DNA from: a virus
Direction: 5' to 3' (one strand)
Length of the DNA stretch: 52,559 nt
IMG/VR virus record: IMGVR_UViG_3300032516_000038
Location: 1-52,559 of that record
Part shown: positions 32,068 to 39,639 of the stretch, piece after piece
Layout of the letters: every line of letters begins with the position of its first letter
Numbering within the stretch: position 1 is the stretch's first letter
Notes under the pieces: model-generated
What the model saw: the letters and a program-made list of their open reading frames with translations, nothing else
Told to the model about the DNA's origin: nothing
Databases searched by the model: none
Translations under genes and position numbers: made by a program

Positions 32068-33064
32068 CAAAGTCTCCTCTCTGCTCATATAGAGCTGCAA
32101 TTACTGAGTTTATGTCCTGGTCAAACAACTCAGCCATGCAAAGAGGATTCATCTTGCAGTCATTACAGAACCTCTCTTGGAGAGTCCTAGTAAAGTATGT
32201 GGTGTCTTTGATCCTCATAGCCCTAGTCGCGATCTCATACAGGATAGTCTTAGTCAGGCGGTCTGACGCAGGAACCTTGATCCGAGAGAAGAAGGGTCTT
32301 CCCTTTAGTCTCCGGATCTCTTTCTTGTAGTCCTTAGGATCAAACCCATACTTCTTACACGCCAGTAAGAAGGTGTATGGGTCTGTGTCAATACTCTTGG
32401 CTCTAGATAGGGCCTTACCGCTCTTGAGTAATACAGGTACTGCTGGAGGCTTACTACGGAGATAGTTGAACAAGACTCCATCTACGTCTCTCTTGTTGTG
32501 GAATATGAGAGACTTGACCATCAATGAGTAGATGATGCCCTGGATATCTCCGAACTTGACTTCTGACATAGGAGCTGTAGCACTCTTTGTACTCTTATGA
32601 TCCCAGACCCAGATGGTCTCTGTGGGCTTGTGCTCAAAAACGGCGTCTATCCTACCCCTAATGACTACTGGAGTGCCTGGAATTCTAGCACTGAACTTTC
32701 TCTCGATGATTGGCTTGCCCTCAGGATCACATACAAGTACCCACTCTGAGTCTAGTTCCCGGTAGCGATAGACATAACTCCTCATGGTACGGAATGTCTC
32801 TCCGGGAATGTCTCCCAGCACGACCTTTACTTCTTCACCTAGTTCGTCGAACTTCGCCTTATACTCTCGAAGGGGCCCCTTCCAGTCTTCGCCTGCGTAG
32901 AGAGCAGCGAGACATGCATGGAATAGGGTACCTCGTTCAAGAGGACCCACAAGAGTCTTTGGTTGAAGGTTCATTACACGAGTATAGAGATATAGTCTCT
33001 CACAAAAGGCAAAATCTCGTAGGCCTGAGGGAGAGACTCTGATAAGGTCTTCCCCTTGATCCAC
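32045..33064 (-). CDS. Cas4/AddB-like Fe-S PD-(D/E)XK nuclease
   Basis: 339 residues with a GTG start behind AAGGGGGAAACCACTA. Nuclease residues: H49 (LFHACL), D140 (RGRIDA), D155-x-K157 (VWDHKST), plus QGIIYSLMV (RecB QxxxY-type motif IV). C21 (FAFCERLY) and C300, C303, C309 (CNDCKMNPLC) form the split cysteine set that holds a 4Fe-4S cluster in Cas4 and AddB. It should be an exonuclease creating single strands for the Sak4/SSB pair. A promoter at 33099-33127 precedes it. Confidence 0.88.
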   Translation of the reverse strand: MDQGEDLIRVSPSGLRDFAFCERLYLYTRVMNLQPKTLVGPLERGTLFHACLAALYAGEDWKGPLREYKAKFDELGEEVKVVLGDIPGETFRTMRSYVYRYRELDSEWVLVCDPEGKPIIERKFSARIPGTPVVIRGRIDAVFEHKPTETIWVWDHKSTKSATAPMSEVKFGDIQGIIYSLMVKSLIFHNKRDVDGVLFNYLRSKPPAVPVLLKSGKALSRAKSIDTDPYTFLLACKKYGFDPKDYKKEIRRLKGRPFFSRIKVPASDRLTKTILYEIATRAMRIKDTTYFTRTLQERFCNDCKMNPLCMAELFDQDINSVIAALYEQRGDFDEEAQEV

Positions 33065-33098
33065 TAGTGGTTTCCCCCTTTTGCCTTGTCTTGCCTAT

Positions 33099-33127
33099 AT
33101 TTTATGTGACCTCGATCCACTTGTCAA
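33099..33127 (-). promoter_or_regulatory. Leftward sigma-70-type promoter for the recombination genes
   Basis: TTGACA (33122-33127), 17 bases, TAAAAT (33099-33104) on the minus strand, with AGGCG in front of the -35 box. The start would lie about 30 bases upstream of the 33064 GTG. Confidence 0.88.
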
Positions 33128-33140
33128 CGCCTTTCTAAAC

Positions 33141-33347
33141 CTAATTCTCCCTTACTACTTCTACTGTTCCCGCCCTTCGCTGGTTATCAAACAGTCCTTG
33201 AGCAAGTCCAACCTGTCGTTCGTATATCTCCTTAGCTGTGTTATGTGAGTAGTGTGGGTGACTGGTGAGGCTTATAATGCACTGTATGAGAACCTCTTCT
33301 TCTTGACTCTTATCAGGCTTTTCCATTAATGCTCTCCAGCTCATCAT
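33141..33347 (-). CDS. Small hypothetical protein
   Basis: 68 residues; the ATG overlaps the stop of the previous gene (TAATG) and is preceded by GAGGGGGAAAAGGA. The sequence (SLTSHPHYSHNTAKEIYERQ) is hydrophilic and His-rich in the middle. It is the last gene before the promoter at 33099. No family is recognised. Confidence 0.55.
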   Translation of the reverse strand: MMSWRALMEKPDKSQEEEVLIQCIISLTSHPHYSHNTAKEIYERQVGLAQGLFDNQRRAGTVEVVREN

Positions 33348-33595
33348 TATCCTTTTCCCCCTCGCCAGTTATCCGCGATCATCATCGAGAAGTTTGCGGT
33401 ATGGATTGCATTTGCAGTTGGGTCTTTACCCCCGCGGATATCGAGGGCTAATTCATAGACCCTATCCTGTAATGAACGGAGAAGACCTATCCGTTCAGAC
33501 TGGAGCCATCCATCTTTCCCATATTCACAATCATGTTCAGCCATCTTTTCTTCCATCTTCTCCGAGAACCACCTAATAGCAGATCTCACCACCAC
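33347..33595 (-). CDS. Small hypothetical protein
   Basis: 82 residues with tandem GTG codons at the start and AAGGGGGAAAAA upstream. It is helical and charged (RWFSEKMEEKMAEHDCEYGK) with a Gly-rich end that supplies the next ribosome binding site. It overlaps the upstream gene by ten bases. No family is recognised. Confidence 0.55.
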   Translation of the reverse strand: MVVRSAIRWFSEKMEEKMAEHDCEYGKDGWLQSERIGLLRSLQDRVYELALDIRGGKDPTANAIHTANFSMMIADNWRGGKG

Positions 33596-33828
33596 TTTTT
33601 CCCCCTTCCTCTTCCTCTTCCTCCTGACGGAAGACTTTTATGCCAGGGATGACCTCCGCCACAGAAGCTACATTGGTGACGGCCTTCTGCTATAGCTGAA
33701 CTGATAGAGACTGCTCCAAGATCTTCCGGTATACGGGTACATAGACGACTCACGTGGTACACCTTTCCATTCCCTTTAAGTGATATAAAAACTAGATCTC
33801 TTGGTCCAGATTCCACTCCGGTTCCCAA
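33586..33828 (-). CDS. Ada-type Cys zinc-binding small protein
   Basis: 80 residues from TTG at 33828, with GGAGG eight bases before it; a frame from TTG at 33843 is less well placed. The pattern VYHVSRLCTRIPEDLGAVSI followed by GRHQCSFCGGGH is like the Ada metal-binding family: a conserved YH..xxC then CxxC at the end. The C-terminus is basic and aromatic (GRGRGRGKKWW). Zinc binding and DNA contact are likely; the role is unknown. Confidence 0.6.
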   Translation of the reverse strand: MGTGVESGPRDLVFISLKGNGKVYHVSRLCTRIPEDLGAVSISSAIAEGRHQCSFCGGGHPWHKSLPSGGRGRGRGKKWW

Positions 33829-34079
33829 TAGGAATCCCTCCAAGCTGCCAGTATATATTCCTTCTCCTCTTCTTCCTTAACTATCTTCCGACGTTTGAGA
33901 TCACACATATACAGCGTACTCTCTGGGTCTCTCTCCAGAGCCTTTCTAAGCCCACCCCACGTAGCTCCAGAGTGTACCCCCATAGGGCCGATGACACACC
34001 AGATATAGCGAACTGGTTTAGGTAATCTACCCAAGTCTACTGCGTTCGGGATTTTTCCCAAGGCTGTAAGGACCCCCAA
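33792..34079 (-). CDS. Hypothetical protein after the polymerase
   Basis: Up to 95 residues from TTG at 34079; no ribosome binding site decides between that and a later TTG near 34031. The core (VRYIWCVIGPMGVHSGATWG GLRKALER...) and a charged helix (RRKIVKEEEEKEYILAAWRD) look like a real protein. It overlaps the polymerase gene at its start and the zinc-binding gene at its end. No family is recognised. Confidence 0.45.
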   Translation of the reverse strand: MGVLTALGKIPNAVDLGRLPKPVRYIWCVIGPMGVHSGATWGGLRKALERDPESTLYMCDLKRRKIVKEEEEKEYILAAWRDSYWEPEWNLDQEI

Positions 34080-36502
34080 TGTTTTCCGACTTTTATCTCA
34101 GTCACAATCGGTATGAAGAACCCCACCCCAAAGAGTTCATGCAGGGGGAGATTCTCTAGAACCTGTTTAATCCGTGGCACCCAGTAGTCTACGTGATCTT
34201 TTCTTATTGCCATAAGGAGAGCATCATGAATAATTGACAAGATCCTCATCGTCGGATGATACCTGTCAGGGAAGTCTCTATCGTGTTGTTCTTTAAGCTT
34301 AGAAGCTCCAAGGACTACAAAGTCTGTAGCTGTCCCTTGAACAGGAGCATTGATTGCCTGCCTTTGTGCTTCAGCTCTAACACCCCTATCAGGTGAATAA
34401 ATATCAGGTAGATGACGTATTCTACCTAAGATAGATCTAACATACCCTAACTTAGCTGCTACTTCCTTCTGTCTTTTATGCCAAGCCAGTAAGTCACGGT
34501 AGACTCCAAAGAACCTAGCCCTATACTCTTCAGCTTCTTCTTCTGTGAAGAAAGTTTCGAACTTAGTCAAAGCATATTCCTGAAAGCCCTTTGCACTCAT
34601 ACCATACAAGAAACCGAAGTTGACAGATTTAGCTTTTTTCCTCTGCTCCTTTGTAACCTTCTCTGCTGGTAATCCTAAAATAGACCTAGCTGTGGCCATG
34701 TGGATATCTTCACCAGAAAGAAAGGCCCTTATCATGTTCTTATCCCGTGCCATCTCCGCGGCAATCCTAAGCTCTATCTGGCTGAAGTCTGCTTCTACTA
34801 AGACCCACCCAGGTTCTGCTGTAATGATACCTCTGATCTTTGGATCTCTGGGTACCTGTTGTAGGTTAGGGTCATTACTTGAGAACCTACCAGTGACCAC
34901 TCGAGCTATCCTATACTTCGGATACATTCTGTTATTAGGTTTAATCTTGTCTTTCCATCCATCAAGAAAGAAACTCAGACTATGCTTGAACCCTCGAAAC
35001 TCCATGAGTAGTTCAATGAGTTGATGTTCATCACGAAGACGGATTAATGCTTTCTCGCTAGTACTCGGGGCACCCTTAGGAGTCTTTATTTCCACAGGGA
35101 GTCCAAGACCTTCTTCGCTATAGAGGATATTGGCTACCTGTTTAGGTGAACCCCAATTCACTACTTCAATACCCTGGAGTTCTCTAAAGGACTCAGGTAG
35201 AAGCCCATTCATCTTCTCGGTGACTGCTTCCATAGCTTTCCTGACCTTTATTCGAGCCTTGACTAGCCTTTTTGGTCCTATCTGAACCCCATTGGTTTCC
35301 ATGTCAGTTGCCAGCATTATCCCAGGCATTGAGATATGCTTGGCCAGGGCGGTTAGTCTAACATCTTCTCTAAGTTTTTTATTCATAGGCCCATAGAGAG
35401 ACCTAGTGTAGATAGCATCTTTGGCATTGTGCCTCATAAGGCGTCCTAGAGGGAAGTCCTTATTGAAGTTCTTGGAGTCATCTTTGTAGTTAGAAACACC
35501 TAGAAAGAGTTGCACTAGAAACTCTAGGTTGTGAGGCATGTTCTCGTCAAGCAAGTAACCTACAACCATGGTGTCGAAGTATATCTTTGGTACCCAAATC
35601 CCTGCAAGCAATCGGAGCCACACTAGGTCAAACTGACCGTTCTGGGTAACCCACCTTACCTTCGGGTCTTCTAGTATAGGTCTTAGAGCATCATACACTA
35701 TATTAGCTTTATGTTCCCATGGACTCTTGTGGTGCTCTAGAGGAATCACCCAGGCATGTCCTTCTTTGTCTGATAGAGCTATACAGTATATGGCAGAGTC
35801 AGGAGTTCTAGGGTCTAGGCCTGAAGTCTCTAGGTCAAGAGAGATCAGGTTAGATCCTTTAAGTGCTTTGACACACTCCTCGAGTGCATCTTCATCCCAT
35901 ACCCTTGTCATGGTCTTCTTGTATGATACAACGGGGTCTGGTGTTCCTTGGACAAGGCGGAAGAACTTGGTGATGTCCATCTCAACTAGGATAAGGTTCT
36001 TAGGATTGTAGAGTAGAGAGGCTGGATGAAGTGTGGCTATGACTGTCATACCATTGAGTTTCTGGATCTTTCCCCGCTCCTTGGTGATAGACGAATGGCC
36101 TCTACCTAAGAAACTCATAAGAGCAAACCTACCAAGGAGTAAAACATACTTCGGCTTGACTAACTCTATCTCTGCTTGAAGGTAACGACTGCAAGCTTTG
36201 ATCTCTTTGTTGGTCGGATCACGATTTTCAGGAGGTCTACACTTAACCACATTGGTGATATAAACCTCGTCTCGGGTAACCCCCATGCTAGAGAACGCCT
36301 GGTCTAAGATCTTACCCGCGGATCCACTGAATGGTTTCTCTATCTCATCTTCACGTTTACCTGGAGCCTCTCCAATGACCATGACCTCACACGGTACCGG
36401 TCCTCTGCCTATCAGGCATACACATTGAGCAGTTTCACCGAGTACACAGTCATCACAGTCCGGGTTTCTGAGTGTGAGCCACGCCCTGGTCAGGGTACTC
36501 AA
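34037..36502 (-). CDS. Uracil-DNA glycosylase / DNA polymerase I fusion
   Basis: 821 residues. Residues 1-185 are a family-4 uracil-DNA glycosylase: Cys16, Cys19, Cys88 and Cys104 fit the 4Fe-4S site, with GEAPGKRED (44-52) and HPASLL (159-164). Residues about 215-370 are a 3'-5' exonuclease (D223, E225, D292, D362). The rest is family A polymerase: motif A VEADFSQIELR (D572), O-helix RKKAKSVNFGFLYG (R621, K625, F629, Y633), motif C HDA (759-761) where HDE is usual. It has no 5'-3' nuclease domain. It is probably the replicative polymerase. It starts at TTG 36502 inside the deaminase gene. Confidence 0.93.
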   Translation of the reverse strand: MSTLTRAWLTLRNPDCDDCVLGETAQCVCLIGRGPVPCEVMVIGEAPGKREDEIEKPFSGSAGKILDQAFSSMGVTRDEVYITNVVKCRPPENRDPTNKEIKACSRYLQAEIELVKPKYVLLLGRFALMSFLGRGHSSITKERGKIQKLNGMTVIATLHPASLLYNPKNLILVEMDITKFFRLVQGTPDPVVSYKKTMTRVWDEDALEECVKALKGSNLISLDLETSGLDPRTPDSAIYCIALSDKEGHAWVIPLEHHKSPWEHKANIVYDALRPILEDPKVRWVTQNGQFDLVWLRLLAGIWVPKIYFDTMVVGYLLDENMPHNLEFLVQLFLGVSNYKDDSKNFNKDFPLGRLMRHNAKDAIYTRSLYGPMNKKLREDVRLTALAKHISMPGIMLATDMETNGVQIGPKRLVKARIKVRKAMEAVTEKMNGLLPESFRELQGIEVVNWGSPKQVANILYSEEGLGLPVEIKTPKGAPSTSEKALIRLRDEHQLIELLMEFRGFKHSLSFFLDGWKDKIKPNNRMYPKYRIARVVTGRFSSNDPNLQQVPRDPKIRGIITAEPGWVLVEADFSQIELRIAAEMARDKNMIRAFLSGEDIHMATARSILGLPAEKVTKEQRKKAKSVNFGFLYGMSAKGFQEYALTKFETFFTEEEAEEYRARFFGVYRDLLAWHKRQKEVAAKLGYVRSILGRIRHLPDIYSPDRGVRAEAQRQAINAPVQGTATDFVVLGASKLKEQHDRDFPDRYHPTMRILSIIHDALLMAIRKDHVDYWVPRIKQVLENLPLHELFGVGFFIPIVTEIKVGKHWGSLQPWEKSRTQ

Positions 36503-36917
36503 AGGCTACCTTGGCCTCCTCTAAAAGAGTATAACTAGGTGTCCAAGACGAGTAGGAGCCCATAGCTCCAGGAGGTATGACCACCCTTACTATTCCCGCA
36601 TTGATGATTAGTTTGATACAGGTAGGGCAGGGAACATGGGTGCAGTAGAGACTAGCCCCTTTCGTGGACAATCCTTCTTTGGCTGCAAAGGCTATCGCAT
36701 TGGCCTCGGCGTGGGATGTGCGAACACAATGGTCATTCTCTATCTGACAACCTACGTCGAGACAATGGGGCATACCAGAGGGTGACCCATTGTAGCCCGT
36801 GGAGATGACGTGGCTGTCTCTAGCTATTACAGCTCCTACGTAGGCCTTATCACAGGTGCCTCTTGTAGCAAATACTCGGGCAACTTCCATCAGAATATGA
36901 TCCCTGGTAGGTCTCAC
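36453..36917 (-). CDS. dCMP deaminase
   Basis: 154 residues from GTG at 36917, chosen because AGGAGGAGTGCAA lies upstream and because a promoter occupies 36940-36968 inside the longer frame. Zinc and proton-shuttle residues: H69-A-E71 (SHAEANAIA) and C97/C100 (PCPTC). A second Cys/His set (about 52-64) fits the extra structural zinc of dCMP deaminases. It turns dCMP into dUMP. It overlaps the polymerase start by 50 bases. Confidence 0.93.
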   Translation of the reverse strand: MRPTRDHILMEVARVFATRGTCDKAYVGAVIARDSHVISTGYNGSPSGMPHCLDVGCQIENDHCVRTSHAEANAIAFAAKEGLSTKGASLYCTHVPCPTCIKLIINAGIVRVVIPPGAMGSYSSWTPSYTLLEEAKVAFEYPDQGVAHTQKPGL

Positions 36918-36939
36918 TTGCACTCCTCCTCTTACATCT

Positions 36940-36968
36940 ATTATACCATACCGGGTTAGTCTTGTCAA
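36940..36968 (-). promoter_or_regulatory. Leftward promoter for deaminase and polymerase
   Basis: TTGACA (36963-36968), 17 bases, TATAAT (36940-36945) on the minus strand, with ATGG just before the -10 box. It lies directly after the stop of the 36971 gene and gives a leader of about 16 bases before the GTG at 36917. Confidence 0.9.
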
Positions 36969-36970
36969 AC

Positions 36971-37384
36971 CTAATGTATCGTTCCTCGAAACACGAACTC
37001 GGGACCTGTATCTCTTAACTTGTAAGTTATCTTCCCACCACCCCACTCCTCCCTGTGGTCTTTGATAACCTTTCTCGCAAGTACCTTAGCTCCCTCTTTA
37101 TTAAGAGCATATAAGCTCCCGAACCAGAGATACCTACCACCCTCAAACCTGATATTCACCACGAAGTTATTCATGATGGTTCTATCAGAGATCTCGTCAC
37201 GCTGGTCTTCTTCTCCGATGAGATTCTGTGGTAATCCATTTGAGAGTAATATCCAGCTTTTAGTCACTCGTTCAACGGCGAAGTAGTAAGGACGTGGATC
37301 ACCTGGACCTCTCTCCTCTTGTTTCAGTCTTTCGATAAGCTCCTGCATCGCTATAGTCCCCGGAAGTCTAAGATATACCTTCAC
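36971..37384 (-). CDS. Hypothetical protein
   Basis: 137 residues from GTG at 37384 with AAGGAGTGTTCTAAA before it. It is beta-rich then helical (NNFVVNIRFEGGRYLWFGSL, NKEGAKVLARKVIKDHREEW). Sandwiched between nucleotide-metabolism genes, it may contribute to that pathway, but no motif supports a reaction. Confidence 0.55.
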   Translation of the reverse strand: MKVYLRLPGTIAMQELIERLKQEERGPGDPRPYYFAVERVTKSWILLSNGLPQNLIGEEDQRDEISDRTIMNNFVVNIRFEGGRYLWFGSLYALNKEGAKVLARKVIKDHREEWGGGKITYKLRDTGPEFVFRGTIH

Positions 37385-37385
37385 T

Positions 37386-38078
37386 TTAGAACACTCCTTC
37401 AGCATCCTTCTTGAACATATGAAGCGACCCTATCCAATGAGTGAAGTTTCCCACAGGAAGATCTGCTTCGTTTGCCACATAGCGGAGAAGTTTCATGGCC
37501 ATCCAGATGTCGTTCTCGAAGTGGGTTACTAGATCTGCCGAGCGTTGTAGGTAGGTCATATGGAGTTCCCCATCTCTCAGGATAAACCAATAACCTAGAG
37601 AGCAGGGAATTCTATTGTAACCTCCCATAGATAAAACATCTTCAATAGGATTCCATACACTCATGAATAACTGTCGAGACTCCGGCCGAAGTCGAAGCTC
37701 TTTTATTACATCTCCAGCACTGTGGTGATAAAACCTATCAGCGTAGGTGTAAGAGAACTTACCATGCAACCTAAGGAATTGTCTCCAGACTTCTTTACGA
37801 AGTTTCCATGCCTCACCCGGGTTTGGTGGTTTTACTCCCTTTAGACCCACCACTCTCTCTTGCCACTCTGCGTCAGCCCAAGGTTGAGTGGGATGAAGGT
37901 CACCAAGCATAGCACCTGTTACCGTGTATATGTAGTTTTGAAGTTCTAAAGTGTCATAGTTAGGATCATCCCTTACTACCACATCTTGGTATGTGTCGGG
38001 ATGGACTCTGATACCCATCTCGGCTACATCACGTTTGATCTCAGAGAGAGCCTCTCCAAAGTTATTATAGATCCTCAT
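37386..38078 (-). CDS. Thymidylate-synthase-fold enzyme, dCMP hydroxymethylase-type
   Basis: 230 residues; AAGGGAGGTAGACGAG precedes the ATG. The core matches thymidylate synthases: catalytic Cys159 (RIPCSLGYW), R179-S-A-D182 (QRSAD), and H220 (GSLHMF) with the family spacing (C+20, then +30). The residue at the base-selecting position (E. coli Asn177) is Asp190, as in dCMP hydroxymethylases. It should therefore use dCMP with methylene-tetrahydrofolate. It is short for the family (usual about 245-265), with a Phe in place of the Tyr of the HxY motif. Confidence 0.82.
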   Translation of the reverse strand: MRIYNNFGEALSEIKRDVAEMGIRVHPDTYQDVVVRDDPNYDTLELQNYIYTVTGAMLGDLHPTQPWADAEWQERVVGLKGVKPPNPGEAWKLRKEVWRQFLRLHGKFSYTYADRFYHHSAGDVIKELRLRPESRQLFMSVWNPIEDVLSMGGYNRIPCSLGYWFILRDGELHMTYLQRSADLVTHFENDIWMAMKLLRYVANEADLPVGNFTHWIGSLHMFKKDAEGVF

Positions 38079-38292
38079 CTCGTCTACCTCCCTTGACTAA
38101 TCCTACAACCCATGTCTGGCCTTTCTTGTCAGACACCTGTTTAGTTTCGATCACAATGCAGTTGGCCATGCGTCCAGAACACGTAGCTTCGAAATACTCA
38201 AGGGCTTCCCTGTAACTCCTAGCCGCGCACTTACAGTGTTGCCTGCAGGCTCCTGTCCGATCGATCCCCGTAAATAGATAGTGGGTCGCCAC
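38065..38292 (-). CDS. Small Cys-rich hypothetical protein
   Basis: 75 residues with a GTG start behind AAGGAGGAAATGTA. The cysteines CRQHCKC (residues 16-22) and two later Cys may bind metal. The chain (YLFTGIDRTG, SYREALEYFEATCSGRM, then a beta-hairpin CIVIETKQVSDKKGQTWVVG) looks like a small alpha/beta domain. It overlaps the next gene by 14 bases. No family is recognised. Confidence 0.55.
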   Translation of the reverse strand: MATHYLFTGIDRTGACRQHCKCAARSYREALEYFEATCSGRMANCIVIETKQVSDKKGQTWVVGLVKGGRRDEDL

Positions 38293-38304
38293 TACATTTC
38301 CTCC

Positions 38305-39195
38305 TTATCTAAACCCTTTTCGTTCAAAGTAACCTTTCTCAAAATCAGCCATGTCTACATACGGCAAGCTTAGGTCCTTAGTAGCAGGATGATTACTGCC
38401 TATAGCTTCCTCTCCTCTCGCCATCTTGTAAGCTTTAGTAGCCCTTCGCTGAGTCTTGAAGCTTTGATACTTAGGGTCTGGAGCGGCAAAAGAATCTCCA
38501 TACCTTTTAAGAGCCTTGTCCTGCCACTTAGTGAATACCTTAGTTCCTTCTTCACGAGCTTTCAGTAGTCTCTGGATCTCTTCTTCCCCATGGGCTAGGA
38601 AGAGATAGAGAGGAGTCGTGACCATCCCCTGAAACATAGAGGAGGAATTCCAGTAGACTCTAACATCACTAACCCTGAAACCCAAGAAACTTCCCACAGT
38701 CTTGAGAAAGACATGGGCGAAGATAAGGTCTACACCCCAGCGGGAAGTAACCTCATTAGCCCGGGTGAATACTTCTGCCTCCCACCCCTGACTTCTAGAG
38801 AACCTGACACAGATAGCTAGGAGACAAGCCCCAAGCCTACTATCTCTAACCTTGAAAGGCATAGCAATATCGGGCACATACTGCTTGCCTCTCTTACCTT
38901 GTCTGAAGTATTGGAGTCTGTGGATAAACTTTACGAATTCCACAGGGTCGAAGTAGAGTCGCATGAGCATACTCCACTTGGTCTTCGTATATCCGAAGTC
39001 TAGTAGTTCCATCGCTGTCTCTGCAGTTTCTGATACGATAGTGTTGTGGAAGCTATGAAGAGATACCCCAGGTCTCTGGAAGTTAACTGGACTAGGTTCC
39101 CCATACCTCGCCAGGGACTCTTCATCGTGAAAGAACATGCGATCATTTGTTTTCTTCCATACTTCATCTAGGTCTTGCCCTTTCACATAAAGCAC
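38305..39195 (-). CDS. Second, divergent thymidylate-synthase-fold protein
   Basis: 296 residues with a GTG start behind AGAGGAGTGGGTACTAA. The segment LGACLLAICVRF (C124) followed at 21 residues by R145-A-N-E148 and at +8 by D156 (TSRWGVDLIF) superposes on the catalytic Cys, Arg-Ser-x-Asp and Asn/Asp177 positions of thymidylate synthase. The His of HxY is a Ser (SSSMF, 184-188). It lies three genes from the first family member. It may act on another pyrimidine or a different transfer; the loss of His is unusual. Confidence 0.65.
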   Translation of the reverse strand: MLYVKGQDLDEVWKKTNDRMFFHDEESLARYGEPSPVNFQRPGVSLHSFHNTIVSETAETAMELLDFGYTKTKWSMLMRLYFDPVEFVKFIHRLQYFRQGKRGKQYVPDIAMPFKVRDSRLGACLLAICVRFSRSQGWEAEVFTRANEVTSRWGVDLIFAHVFLKTVGSFLGFRVSDVRVYWNSSSMFQGMVTTPLYLFLAHGEEEIQRLLKAREEGTKVFTKWQDKALKRYGDSFAAPDPKYQSFKTQRRATKAYKMARGEEAIGSNHPATKDLSLPYVDMADFEKGYFERKGFR

Positions 39196-39639
39196 TTAGT
39201 ACCCACTCCTCTGGCGGAATCGGTTTACTTGACCCTTTTGGGTATACATCTGCCATATCCACGAGGCAATCTCTTCAGGTGTATGAGTATCTTGGAAGGG
39301 AAGAAGAAGATGCCTCAAATAGAAATGGAACCCATCTATGATCTCTTCCCAGTAATGTTGTTCATCCGTCAGCATATGGGTAGCTTTCCAAGGCTTGTTC
39401 TTGAGGCTGTTGTTAGCCTCTCCCAACTCGTCGGTGATACGACCAACAGACTCTTTCAGGTACCTTTGCCACTCTAGGTCGTCTATGTCAAAGAGCCGGG
39501 CAGGTCTAGGGTGTCCATTCTTGGCTTCAATCTTATGATACTTACTCTCCAGATCCCACTGGAAGCGGAGTATCTCCACCAGCGTGTCCTGACCCGGCTC
39601 CAGTTTCAGAGGAACCATATCCGATACGTTGACCATCAC
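39196..39639 (-). CDS. All-alpha dUTPase/dCTPase-like pyrophosphohydrolase
   Basis: 147 residues. ITDELGEANNSL (E71, E74) and HYWEEIIDGFHFYL (E98, E99, D102) are the paired metal-binding helices of dimeric dUTPases, the fold of T4 gp56 dCTPase-dUTPase, with an intervening KPWKATHML. It should split dNTP to dNMP and pyrophosphate. It starts at GTG 39639 or ATG 39636, and overlaps the kinase gene by 98 bases. In context it would supply dCMP/dUMP to the two thymidylate-synthase-fold enzymes. Confidence 0.78.
   Translation of the reverse strand: MMVNVSDMVPLKLEPGQDTLVEILRFQWDLESKYHKIEAKNGHPRPARLFDIDDLEWQRYLKESVGRITDELGEANNSLKNKPWKATHMLTDEQHYWEEIIDGFHFYLRHLLLPFQDTHTPEEIASWIWQMYTQKGQVNRFRQRSGY

Noticed and set aside
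32045-33064. A CRISPR Cas4 gene
   Set aside because: There is no array and no other cas gene; the Fe-S PD-(D/E)XK nuclease sits in a phage recombination operon and is better called Cas4/AddB-like.
36918-37046. A longer N-terminus for the dCMP deaminase
   Set aside because: It would run through a consensus promoter and the stop of the neighbouring gene; the GTG at 36917 has the ribosome binding site.
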